Shown: positions 1-5,402 of the stretch, piece by piece
How the letters are laid out: the number at the start of each line of letters is the position of its first letter
How positions within the stretch are numbered: the stretch's first letter is position 1
Source of the DNA: Candidatus Bathyarchaeota archaeon
GTDB taxonomy: Archaea > Thermoproteota > Bathyarchaeia > Bathyarchaeales > Bathycorpusculaceae
Length of the DNA: 6,528 bases
Assembly: GCA_018396935.1 (NCBI GenBank)
Contig: JAGTRA010000057.1
Coordinates: forward strand, 1 to 6,528
Reading direction: 5' to 3'
Made by a program: the position numbers and the translations under genes
The notes under the pieces: model-generated
Told to the model about the DNA's origin: nothing
The model's input: the letters and a program-made list of their open reading frames with translations, nothing else
The model's database searches: none

Positions 1-567
1 CGGATGCTAGCCGACTTCAGCCTAGATGAGTTCGGCCACATAGTCTTTGTTTTAGGATTGCTTACTTCACCCATGAGCTTTATTGTGGGACAATTCTATT
101 TAGTTAATAGTGCAATGATGAAAGCTGGGATGATTTTAAGCCTAGGCTCCGTATTCTTTAAAGTTGGAACAGCAGACATGCAGAAACTCGGAGGATTATT
201 GGGGAAAATGAATAAAACAGCACTAAGCTACATAATATGCGCCCTCTCATTGGCTGGAGTGCCGCCCTTAAGCGGATTTTACGCAAAATGGCTCCTTTAC
301 TCCGTCGCTTACAACTTCCTACTCGAGTTAGGAGGCATAACGATAGCGGTTGTAACTTTAATTTTTCTTATCTGTATATCATTGATCACGTTTGTGTTCC
401 TGCTACGTTCTTTTCATCATATCTTCATGGGAGAAGCAACTGAAACAACAAAGGAAGCTAGTGAAGCTCACTGGACCATGTGGTTTCCAACAGTTGTTTT
501 GGCATTAACCTCTGTTATTTTGGGTTTACAACCGCAAATCCTTCTCAATTTAATAGGCGTTGTCTAA
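1..567 (+). CDS. Proton-conducting antiporter-like membrane subunit (NuoL/M/N or MrpD family), 5'-truncated by window
   Basis: This is the C-terminal part of an ion-translocating membrane subunit of the Complex I / group 4 hydrogenase / Mrp antiporter superfamily. The frame is open from base 1, so the ATG at 4 is probably internal; about 188 codons are visible where full family members have roughly 450-600. Visible family marks are VNSAMMKAG (residues 34-42 counted from the ATG), where a Lys sits in the usual channel helix but the common His is replaced by Ser, then MQKLGGLLGKM (59-69) and the hallmark LSLAGVPPLSGFYAKW (81-96). Three or more further hydrophobic helices follow, ending in VVLALTSVILGL near the C-terminus. 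It would sit in the membrane and pump H+ or Na+. It converges on the hydrogenase genes, and its TAA overlaps the stop codon of the opposite gene. The family is clear; which paralogue (NuoL, M, N or MrpD) is not. Confidence 0.9.
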   Translation, partial: RMLADFSLDEFGHIVFVLGLLTSPMSFIVGQFYLVNSAMMKAGMILSLGSVFFKVGTADMQKLGGLLGKMNKTALSYIICALSLAGVPPLSGFYAKWLLYSVAYNFLLELGGITIAVVTLIFLICISLITFVFLLRSFHHIFMGEATETTKEASEAHWTMWFPTVVLALTSVILGLQPQILLNLIGVV

Positions 568-1067
568 CCTTCTCTGGTTCTGTGGAAAATCCATTCCTTT
601 GAGCCAAATGCTATTCCAAGGTCTATAGTTAAGCGTTCAATTAACTGTTGAATTGCGTAGCCGCTTTCACTAACCAATTTAACCATCTGATACTCAGTAG
701 TATAGACGGCATATTGCTCTTCTGCTTCCACCCCGGTGATTATATCCTCTTTCTGTGCGGTTTCCCCAATAATATAAACTGCAATTTTGCTTTCCAAAAA
801 TGTTCCTTCATAAATCTTCAGAACAGAAAGTTTCTTTTCATTTTCCTCCAAAACTACCGGAGCCCCAGACTCCTCTTCGAAAGCAATCTTCTCTTTACAT
901 TCTGGCGGGATTAACTGTTTTAGTTCAGAAATTTTCTGCTCTTTTTCCTCAACTTTACTAAACCCATACCTTTCAACTAGAAAGTCTTCTAATGATCGAA
1001 ATTCAGAATGCCTAAAAATAACATTTCTCAGCAACAAAACGACAAGTTCGCGGGGCTGCTTTGACAA
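564..1067 (-). CDS. Unrecognised 167-residue protein at the 3' end of the hydrogenase gene set
   Basis: I do not recognise a family. The protein is soluble-looking, with no signal peptide or membrane helix. Its first part is charged and helical (SLEDFLVERYGF, then KVEEKEQKISELKQL at about 38-52), followed by an alternating beta-like segment (LSVLKIYEGTFLESKIAVYIIGE, about 80-102) and a helical C-terminus (YAIQQLIERLTIDLGIAFG). It has one cysteine and no cluster-binding motif. It follows the ferredoxin gene on the same strand after about 50 bases and probably shares the transcript, so an accessory, assembly or structural role in the hydrogenase is an inference from position. It carries no NuoC signature. 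The start is uncertain: TTG at 1067 is the first possible start after an in-frame stop and has no good ribosome site. An ATG at 1086 lies in another frame and would join this frame if one base of the GGGG run at 1052-1055 were absent. Confidence 0.7.
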   Translation of the reverse strand: MSKQPRELVVLLLRNVIFRHSEFRSLEDFLVERYGFSKVEEKEQKISELKQLIPPECKEKIAFEEESGAPVVLEENEKKLSVLKIYEGTFLESKIAVYIIGETAQKEDIITGVEAEEQYAVYTTEYQMVKLVSESGYAIQQLIERLTIDLGIAFGSKEWIFHRTREG

Positions 1068-1118
1068 GGCTCTTATCCAGCTCCATTGGATTTAATGCTG
1101 TTTTAGCTCTAATAAGCC

Positions 1119-1457
1119 TTACTGGATGACCAGTTCCTCCTTGTTATCTACTACAATTTCAAATTCAGAGCTAAGGGCGATTGCATTCTTCGGGCATATC
1201 TCCACACATTGCCCACAAAACATGCATCTTACGACATCAAATTTCACCTTTTTCTCTACAGTCGCTGTTATCACCCCGCTAGGACAAGTTCTTATACACA
1301 AAAGACAACCAATACAAGCGTCCCTATCGTAGGCTAATTTGCCCCTAAACCTCTCAGGAACAGGCACTCTTTCCTCTGGTTTGGTTAGATACTGGACAGT
1401 AACTGGTCTCTGGAAAAGTGCTCGCAATACGTTGCGGAGCATACATCCAAGTTTCAA
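1119..1457 (-). CDS. Ferredoxin-like subunit of membrane-bound hydrogenase, two [4Fe-4S] clusters (NuoI/EchF/MbhN type)
   Basis: This electron-transfer subunit docks reduced ferredoxin and passes electrons to the small subunit. Counting from the chosen TTG start (112 residues), the two classic 8-Fe ferredoxin motifs are C48-x2-C51-x2-C54-x3-C58-P (CIGCLLCIRTCP) and C78-x2-C81-x2-C84-x3-C88-P (CMFCGQCVEICP), each able to hold one [4Fe-4S] cluster. A short N-terminal arm (RALFQRPVTVQYL) precedes them, as in NuoI/MbhN. The size matches the short hydrogenase forms rather than Complex I NuoI. The frame extends upstream to a TTG at 1499 that overlaps the membrane subunit. I prefer the TTG at 1457 because a GGGGGAG site lies 10 bases upstream, directly after the preceding stop codon; the ATG at 1442 (107 residues) is the alternative. 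It is the fourth gene of the operon. Confidence 0.93.
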   Translation of the reverse strand: MKLGCMLRNVLRALFQRPVTVQYLTKPEERVPVPERFRGKLAYDRDACIGCLLCIRTCPSGVITATVEKKVKFDVVRCMFCGQCVEICPKNAIALSSEFEIVVDNKEELVIQ

Positions 1458-1473
1458 AGAGACTTCTCTCCCC

Positions 1474-2418
1474 CTACAACCCCAGAGCAGACAATACAAC
1501 AGCGATTACTGATAAGGGTAACGCCACAATCCAATAAAACTTGAAGGCTTGCCCTACCTTCATCCTTGCGAAAACTGTTCGAGGAACCGTTATAGTTAAA
1601 AACCAAAGGATTAAAGCTAGAAGCAGACAAACAATAAAGGCGCCCAACCATAGAGAGTCCCCATCGCCAAACAACGCCGGCAGATAGAAGAACAATGTGC
1701 ATGCAAGAAAGGTTAATGATAGGTTTGAGGAAGCCTTCGCTAGTTTAAACAGCGCTAAATAGGGTCCACTGTACTCAACAAGTGGACCATAAATAATCTC
1801 AGTTTTTGCCTCAGAAACATCAAAGGGCACAGCATCCGCTGCAGCAGGTATGCAAAGCAGAAAGGCGACTGCAGAGACAGCCATGCTTGGAAAGGCTAAA
1901 GCCAACATAGATCCAACCTTAACTTGGGTCAAAATAGCATTGTAATATGATGTAGAATTAATTTTCAAAAACACGGACAAAAATGACAGAAGAAGCGGTA
2001 CCTCGTAAGCAATAAGCATAGTCATTTTTCGAGAAAAACCAATAGCCCCATATGGGTTGCCTGAAGAAGAGCCGCCAATCGTAACCAAAACAGAAGACAT
2101 TGCCAATAAATAAAAAACAACCACTAAGTCACCGCCAAAACTTGTTCCCGACATCACACTAGTAAACAATATGGCTGAACTTAAAATTGAGGATGCCGCT
2201 GCGAGGGTTGGTAAAACCGTGAAAATTTGAGAAGACGCCATAGCTGGAACTATCCTCTCCTTGTTCAACAGCTTAATGAAGTCGTAGAAAGGCTGTATTA
2301 TTGGAGGGCCTACCCTTCTTTGCATTCTAGCGTGAATCTTTCTGTCGATACCGTCAAATAACAGGCTTATCACAAAAACTATAGGAAAAGTCAACAAAAA
2401 AGCCGTTATCACGTCCAT
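1474..2418 (-). CDS. Membrane anchor subunit of group 4 [NiFe] hydrogenase (NuoH/EchB/MbhM type)
   Basis: This integral membrane subunit links the peripheral hydrogenase arm to the ion-translocating module. It has 314 residues and about eight hydrophobic helices. Family signatures include the first-loop motif DRKIHARMQRRVGPPIIQPF (residues 25-44) followed by DFIKLLNKE, and the acidic cytoplasmic loop VPFDVSEAKTEI (197-208) followed by EYSGPYLALFKL, with acidic residues that in NuoH lie at the quinone/proton pathway. The C-terminal VPRTVFARMKVGQAFKFYW corresponds to the Arg-rich region near the NuoH C-terminus. The open frame continues upstream to 2484 inside the large-subunit gene, but that extension is polar and unlike the family. 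The ATG at 2418 has an AAAGGTGA ribosome site just upstream and begins directly with the first helix, only four bases after the large-subunit stop. It is the third gene of the operon. Confidence 0.95.
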   Translation of the reverse strand: MDVITAFLLTFPIVFVISLLFDGIDRKIHARMQRRVGPPIIQPFYDFIKLLNKERIVPAMASSQIFTVLPTLAAASSILSSAILFTSVMSGTSFGGDLVVVFYLLAMSSVLVTIGGSSSGNPYGAIGFSRKMTMLIAYEVPLLLSFLSVFLKINSTSYYNAILTQVKVGSMLALAFPSMAVSAVAFLLCIPAAADAVPFDVSEAKTEIIYGPLVEYSGPYLALFKLAKASSNLSLTFLACTLFFYLPALFGDGDSLWLGAFIVCLLLALILWFLTITVPRTVFARMKVGQAFKFYWIVALPLSVIAVVLSALGL

Positions 2419-2422
2419 AGTT

Positions 2423-3646
2423 TCACCTTTTACGCCGCAAAACACTTGTATCCATCGTCTCTTCTTCCCCTGTAACAGCATCAACGACGGTTATTCTATT
2501 CGCACATGCCATGCAGGGATCTACGGAAGCGATGATCACAGGGATATCTGCAATTTCACATCCCACAAGCATGGGCTTTAAGCCCAACACGTTTGGAATC
2601 GTAGGAGTTCGAATCTTCAACCGTGATAAGCCACCCTTTACGTTGGTTTTCACAAAATAAAGAAGCTCACCTCGAGGAGCCTCCACTAAAGAGATTGCTT
2701 CACCTTGAGGAATGCGACGCATCAACTTAATAATGTTGTCTTCAACGCGAATATTCCCTCCCGGCAGCTTCGCCAAAATTTTCTGAATAATATTAATTGA
2801 TTCAAAAAGTTCTAAAATTCGAACTTCCGTTCTTGCGTAGACGTCGCCTTTTTCCTTCACAACAACTGAGAAATCCTCCCTCAAATCGTTATAAGCGGCA
2901 TAAGGATGGTCTCTCCGCACATCCATATCCACACCAGAACCTCTAGCAGTAGGGCCTACAACACATAACCTTATAGCTTCATCCTTGGCTAAGAAGCCTA
3001 CATCGCACAACCTTTTCTCAACGCTTTTGTCTTGGAATGAGTCGTGGATCTGCTGCACATATTTATGCAAATTTTTCATGGTAGACATGATTTCTTCAAC
3101 CATGGACTGATCGACATCCCAACGCACCCCACCTAACGTATTCATTGAATGGTGAACACGATTGCCCGTGATCTTCTCAAACAGGTCAAGAATGCTTTCT
3201 CTAACATGCCATGTGAACATGAAGAGAGTGTCGAACCCAATTTCATAAGCTAAAACTCCTAATAAGAATAGGTGACTGTGAATTCTCTCAAGTTCAAAAA
3301 TTAACGTCCTAAGATACAGGGCTCGTTCGGGAGGTTTTATTTCGCCTATTTCTTCCAAAGCTTGGACATAACATGTTGTGTGGCTGTGAGAGCATATACC
3401 ACAAACACGCTCAACTAAATATAACGTTTGAACTAAGTTGCGGTTTTCAGCTAAACCCTCTATCCCCCTATGAACATGTCCCAAAACTATATCAACATCA
3501 ACAATCTCTTCCTTTCGAACGGTTACCCTTAACGAAACGGGCTCTTTAAGGGCTGGATGCACGGGGCCAAAAGGAATGCGCAAACGAGCATAGTCCACTT
3601 CAACATCTTTTGTTTCGCCATGTTTTTCTGTAACCATGTTTTTCAC
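2423..3646 (-). CDS. [NiFe] hydrogenase large (catalytic) subunit, group 4 membrane-bound type (NuoD/EchE/MbhL-like)
   Basis: This is the catalytic subunit that reduces protons or oxidises H2 at a Ni-Fe site on the cytoplasmic side of the membrane. In the 407-residue protein both nickel-ligand pairs are present: C82-G-I-C85 in ERVCGICSHSH, and C378-M-A-C381 in DPCMACANR. The group 4 motif LGHVHRGIE (55-63) with the conserved Glu63 lies upstream, and the N-terminal FGPVHPALKEP matches the NuoD/EchE opening. Complex I NuoD proteins lack these cysteines, so this is a real hydrogenase. It is not a NuoC-NuoD fusion; HycE-type fusions are much longer. About 26 residues follow Cys381, and whether they are cleaved on maturation cannot be told. 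The GTG start at 3646 overlaps the small-subunit TGA in GTGA and has GAGGT five bases upstream. An ATG at 3637 with GGTGA five bases upstream is equally good. Confidence 0.96.
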   Translation of the reverse strand: MKNMVTEKHGETKDVEVDYARLRIPFGPVHPALKEPVSLRVTVRKEEIVDVDIVLGHVHRGIEGLAENRNLVQTLYLVERVCGICSHSHTTCYVQALEEIGEIKPPERALYLRTLIFELERIHSHLFLLGVLAYEIGFDTLFMFTWHVRESILDLFEKITGNRVHHSMNTLGGVRWDVDQSMVEEIMSTMKNLHKYVQQIHDSFQDKSVEKRLCDVGFLAKDEAIRLCVVGPTARGSGVDMDVRRDHPYAAYNDLREDFSVVVKEKGDVYARTEVRILELFESINIIQKILAKLPGGNIRVEDNIIKLMRRIPQGEAISLVEAPRGELLYFVKTNVKGGLSRLKIRTPTIPNVLGLKPMLVGCEIADIPVIIASVDPCMACANRITVVDAVTGEEETMDTSVLRRKR

Positions 3647-4062
3647 CCAAACCTCTTCTTCACAGCTGTAACAATTCCCTTAACAATCGCTTCTGGTCTA
3701 GGTGGACAGCCAACAACATAGACATCTACAGGAACTATTTTATCCACAGGGCCTTCTACCATCTGACCGCCTAAAAAGGGACTACCGGATGAGGCGCAAG
3801 TGCCGACAGCAACAACAACTTTAGGCTCAGGCACCTGCTCATAAACTCTAATAAAACGAGGCAGCATCTGGCGAGTAACAGGGCCCGTAACCAGCAAAAC
3901 ATCAGCATGACGAGGCGAACCAACGAGAACACAACCCAAACGTTCAGCGTCATAACGAGGAGTCAAAGCTGCCACTATCTCGATGTCACAGCCAGCACAC
4001 GAACCCGTATTCAAATGAAAAATCCATGGTGACTTCACACGACTCCTCGCAACAATCCCCAT
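3643..4062 (-). CDS. [NiFe] hydrogenase small subunit, group 4 type (NuoB/EchC/MbhJ-like)
   Basis: This electron-transfer subunit (139 residues) carries the [4Fe-4S] cluster next to the NiFe site. The four expected ligands are C22 and C25 in GSCAGCDIEI, C89 in AVGTCASSG, and C119 in VYVVGCPPRPEAI, the standard NuoB/EchC pattern. The protein is short, with no twin-arginine signal and no extra cluster domain, as in Ech and Mbh rather than periplasmic uptake hydrogenases. It is the first gene of the operon. Its ATG at 4062 is preceded by a strong GGGAGGT site four bases away, and its TGA overlaps the start of the large subunit by four bases, suggesting coupled translation. The family assignment is secure. 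Confidence 0.96.
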   Translation of the reverse strand: MGIVARSRVKSPWIFHLNTGSCAGCDIEIVAALTPRYDAERLGCVLVGSPRHADVLLVTGPVTRQMLPRFIRVYEQVPEPKVVVAVGTCASSGSPFLGGQMVEGPVDKIVPVDVYVVGCPPRPEAIVKGIVTAVKKRFG

Positions 4063-4066
4063 ACAA

Positions 4067-4073
4067 ACCTCCC
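4067..4073 (-). promoter_or_regulatory. Ribosome binding site of the hydrogenase small subunit
   Basis: On the minus strand GGGAGGT lies four bases upstream of the ATG at 4062. It is the best Shine-Dalgarno match in the window and fixes the start of the first hydrogenase gene. Confidence 0.75.
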
Positions 4074-4092
4074 ATTGACAAACTAAAAAAAG

Positions 4093-4100
4093 CTATAAAA
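4093..4100 (-). promoter_or_regulatory. Candidate TATA box for the hydrogenase operon
   Basis: On the minus strand TTTTATAG lies about 30-38 bases upstream of the small-subunit ATG. With the usual archaeal spacing of about 25 bases, transcription would start very close to the ribosome site, giving an uncomfortably short leader. A second AT-rich box (ACTTTTAG, about 4113-4121) would give a leader of roughly 25-30 bases, so the choice between the two is open. Confidence 0.35.
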
Positions 4101-4250
4101 CACTTACGCCTTCTAAAAGTTGCAGCTAAACGACGTTGTTTGTATTATGGTAGTGTTAGCCCATGGTTCAGCTTTCTCTACTCCTTGTTTGTGCGTAGTT
4201 ACTTGGGTTATCAGTAAAATATGTTGATCCTAAAAACTCCTCCAAAACCC

Positions 4251-4290
4251 TGCCCCCTCTGCTCAGGAAGCATGGCTTCCTATGGGGGCA
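4251..4290 (+). other. Nested inverted repeats (large hairpin) in the tnpB relic
   Basis: TGCCCCC at 4251-4257 is perfectly complementary to GGGGGCA at 4284-4290. Inside this, AGGAAGC at 4265-4271 pairs with GCTTCCT at 4275-4281 around an ATG loop. Two perfect 7-bp stems in series over the zinc-ribbon codons could form one long hairpin in RNA. Confidence 0.6.
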
Positions 4291-4362
4291 GGATAATGCG
4301 ATGCGAAAAATGCGGATTGGCAATGGATAGAGACGTTGTAGCGGTATTGAACCTTCTGATGC

Positions 4363-4379
4363 GGGGAGCGGGGCTCCCC
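4363..4379 (+). other. GC-rich hairpin near the tnpB stop
   Basis: GGGGAGC at 4363-4369 and GCTCCCC at 4373-4379 form a perfect 7-bp stem with a GGG loop. It lies 18 bases before the relic's stop codon, where TnpB-associated omega RNAs usually carry their scaffold. Confidence 0.6.
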
Positions 4380-4411
4380 AAAGAGCCCCCAATGAGCTAA
4401 TCAAGAGAGAA

Positions 4412-4462
4412 GAGTTAAGTATGAGTAAAAGAAGCAATTCACCATGTATTCCTACTTAACTC
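4412..4462. repeat. 10-bp inverted repeat downstream of tnpB relic, possible element right end
   Basis: GAGTTAAGTA at 4412-4421 is the exact reverse complement of TACTTAACTC at 4453-4462, separated by 31 bases. It begins 12 bases after the tnpB stop. IS605-family right ends form subterminal hairpins, so this may be the remains of one; the long loop makes that uncertain. Confidence 0.4.
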
Positions 4463-4520
4463 AGAACCCTAAAGCCTCTTATAACACAGAAAATGGAACC
4501 GTAAAATATTTGTACCCTAA

Positions 4521-4661
4521 ATGTCTGTAACGAAGCGAAAAGTTATGGATTTTCTTGAGGATGTTTTCCTGACCGCTGAGGAGTATGTGTTGCTGAAAGA
4601 GGTTGATGAGATAATTAGAGAAAAGCGCTTTAACGAGTTGAAATCTCTCGATGAAGTTTAG
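4521..4661 (+). CDS. Small antitoxin-like protein, 46 residues
   Basis: The 46-codon frame encodes a charged, helical protein. The segment AEEYVLLKEVDEIIREKR (residues 19-36) is followed by FNELKSLDEV at the C-terminus. Such short proteins ending in a SLDEV-like motif look like archaeal antitoxins, and the gene sits beside a vapBC pair, but no DNA-binding domain is evident and the family is not firmly recognised. There is no clear ribosome site. A TTATAA-like box at 4478-4485 could promote it, and AAATATTT at about 4504-4511 is too close to the ATG. An internal ATG at 4545 is an alternative start. A 17-codon frame begins inside its last codons, as a partner toxin would, but stops early. Real coding is plausible, not proven. 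Confidence 0.45.
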   Translation: MSVTKRKVMDFLEDVFLTAEEYVLLKEVDEIIREKRFNELKSLDEV

Positions 4662-4664
4662 AGT

Positions 4665-4685
4665 TCCTCTTTATGGAAAAGAGGA
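4665..4685 (+). terminator. 8-bp stem-loop after the antitoxin-like ORF
   Basis: TCCTCTTT at 4665-4672 pairs perfectly with AAAGAGGA at 4678-4685 around a five-base loop, four bases after the stop codon. No T-run follows on the plus strand, so termination is only a possibility. Confidence 0.3.
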
Positions 4686-4752
4686 CTATAAGCTAAAGCT
4701 TTAAAAGCCTAAAAAGTCAGTTTAATATTTGAGGGGGTTCTATCACTTTTTA

Positions 4753-5175
4753 TCAGAATTTTCTTTTCAAGGGGGTGTTATCAAAGTCTTCGTCGTTGGA
4801 TATTATTTCTTTCGCCTTACTTTTTAATGCGGTAGCTAGGTGTATTGCATCTTCGTAGTCCAAGCTGTATTCTCTCATAAGTTTAGATGCTTGAGTTATA
4901 TCTTCCGATGTTAGGGGAATTATTCTCAAACCGGGGAGACTTTCTATAGAGCTTACTACTTCTTCAATTAGCTCCCGGCTCCCTAGGTTTTTTCCTGTTA
5001 AGCCAGCTATTATTACCACTATTTGATATAGTGTTAAAGCTGACGTCACATATTTTCCTCGTGGGGATTCTTCAATCTTCTTTATCCATCCGTAGGATAC
5101 TCTTCCGAAGGTAGGATGATTACCAAGCCAATAAACGAAGACATTTAGGTCTACGTAGCCCTCTGGCTCCACCAT
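4753..5175 (-). CDS. vapC: VapC-type toxin, PIN-domain ribonuclease (second catalytic acid replaced by Gln)
   Basis: This is a 140-residue PIN-domain protein, the toxin of a type II pair and normally a Mg2+-dependent ribonuclease held inactive by VapB. The fold marks are YVDLNVFVYWL at 7-17 with Asp9, SALTLYQIV at 45-53, LDYEDAIHLATAL at 105-117 with Asp109, and ISNDEDFD at 125-132 with Asp128/Asp130. PIN domains normally carry Glu in the second motif; here it is Gln51 (codon CAA, one base from GAA). The other acids are intact, so activity may be reduced or restored by neighbouring acids. The ATG at 5175 lies inside the end of vapB with a 25-base overlap and has GAGGT nine bases upstream, indicating translational coupling. 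The length is typical for VapC. Confidence 0.88.
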   Translation of the reverse strand: MVEPEGYVDLNVFVYWLGNHPTFGRVSYGWIKKIEESPRGKYVTSALTLYQIVVIIAGLTGKNLGSRELIEEVVSSIESLPGLRIIPLTSEDITQASKLMREYSLDYEDAIHLATALKSKAKEIISNDEDFDNTPLKRKF

Positions 5176-5396
5176 TTTCTCATAACCTCAATTACAAAAT
5201 CGTCAAGGTTTTCTGGCCATTTTGTTATCTTAAAGGCTCCAAAGTATTTGTCAGCTATGGGCTCAAGAGGCTCTATAATAATGCCTTTTTCATAAACCTT
5301 TATTCTAACGTAGCTTCCCTCACTTACGCCAGATTTCTCCCTTATACTTTTGGGGATGATGATCCTGCCTTTCTCATCAACTTTTACAATTTCCAT
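5151..5396 (-). CDS. vapB: VapB-type antitoxin, AbrB/SpoVT swapped-hairpin DNA-binding protein
   Basis: This 81-residue antitoxin would bind and neutralise the VapC encoded next to it and repress its own promoter. The N-terminal half, VKVDEKGRIIIPKSIREKSG (residues 4-23), is the AbrB/SpoVT DNA-binding motif, followed by beta strands VRIKVYEKGIIIEPL. The C-terminal part, KYFGAFKITKWPENLDDFVIEVM (about 50-72), is the likely toxin-binding tail. The ATG at 5396 gives exactly the expected family N-terminus. No Shine-Dalgarno sequence is seen, so translation may begin on a very short leader. The 3' end overlaps vapC by 25 bases. Three GTGGGA hexamers at 18-base intervals upstream are a probable operator. 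Confidence 0.9.
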   Translation of the reverse strand: MEIVKVDEKGRIIIPKSIREKSGVSEGSYVRIKVYEKGIIIEPLEPIADKYFGAFKITKWPENLDDFVIEVMRKWWSQRAT

Positions 5397-5402
5397 AAAT
5401 TA

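Larger units (their letters stand above)
4199..4400 (+). pseudogene. tnpB: TnpB (IS605/IS1341-family RNA-guided nuclease) C-terminal relic, frameshifted
   Basis: This is the 3' end of a transposon-associated TnpB gene. Two frames must be joined: LLGLSVKYVDPKNSSKT (4199-4249), then CPLC from 4251 onwards. Joined by ignoring one base of the CCC at 4248-4250, they give the TnpB signature VDPKNSSKTCPLCSG, the second zinc-ribbon half RCEKCG, and the last RuvC motif DRDVVAVLNLL, ending PPMS-stop at 4398. Both cysteine pairs and the final RuvC Asp remain. Stops lie immediately upstream in the reading frame (TAG at 4196-4198), and the RuvC I/II and N-terminal parts, normally about 300 further residues, are not found before the hydrogenase promoter. 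It is therefore a dead fragment. A weak resemblance to the preceding TnpB region (PWFSFLYSLF in another frame, about 4160-4190) may extend the relic leftwards. Confidence 0.85.

Noticed and set aside
1458..1499. N-terminal extension of the ferredoxin subunit from a TTG at 1499
   Set aside because: It would lie largely within the end of the membrane-subunit gene, with no ribosome site; GGGGGAG just after that gene's stop points to the start at 1457.
2419..2484. N-terminal extension of the membrane anchor subunit (MMLLQGKKRR...)
   Set aside because: It lies inside the large-subunit coding end, is polar, and lacks a ribosome site, whereas the ATG at 2418 has AAAGGTGA and matches the family start.
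4026..4217. Plus-strand 63-codon frame overlapping the small-subunit start
   Set aside because: Its first part is antisense to the hydrogenase gene and its promoter, and it has no family resemblance. Only a vague TnpB-like patch near its end might be relic sequence in another frame.
4168..4437. Minus-strand 89-codon frame
   Set aside because: It is the antisense shadow of the tnpB relic; the plus-strand zinc ribbon explains the composition.
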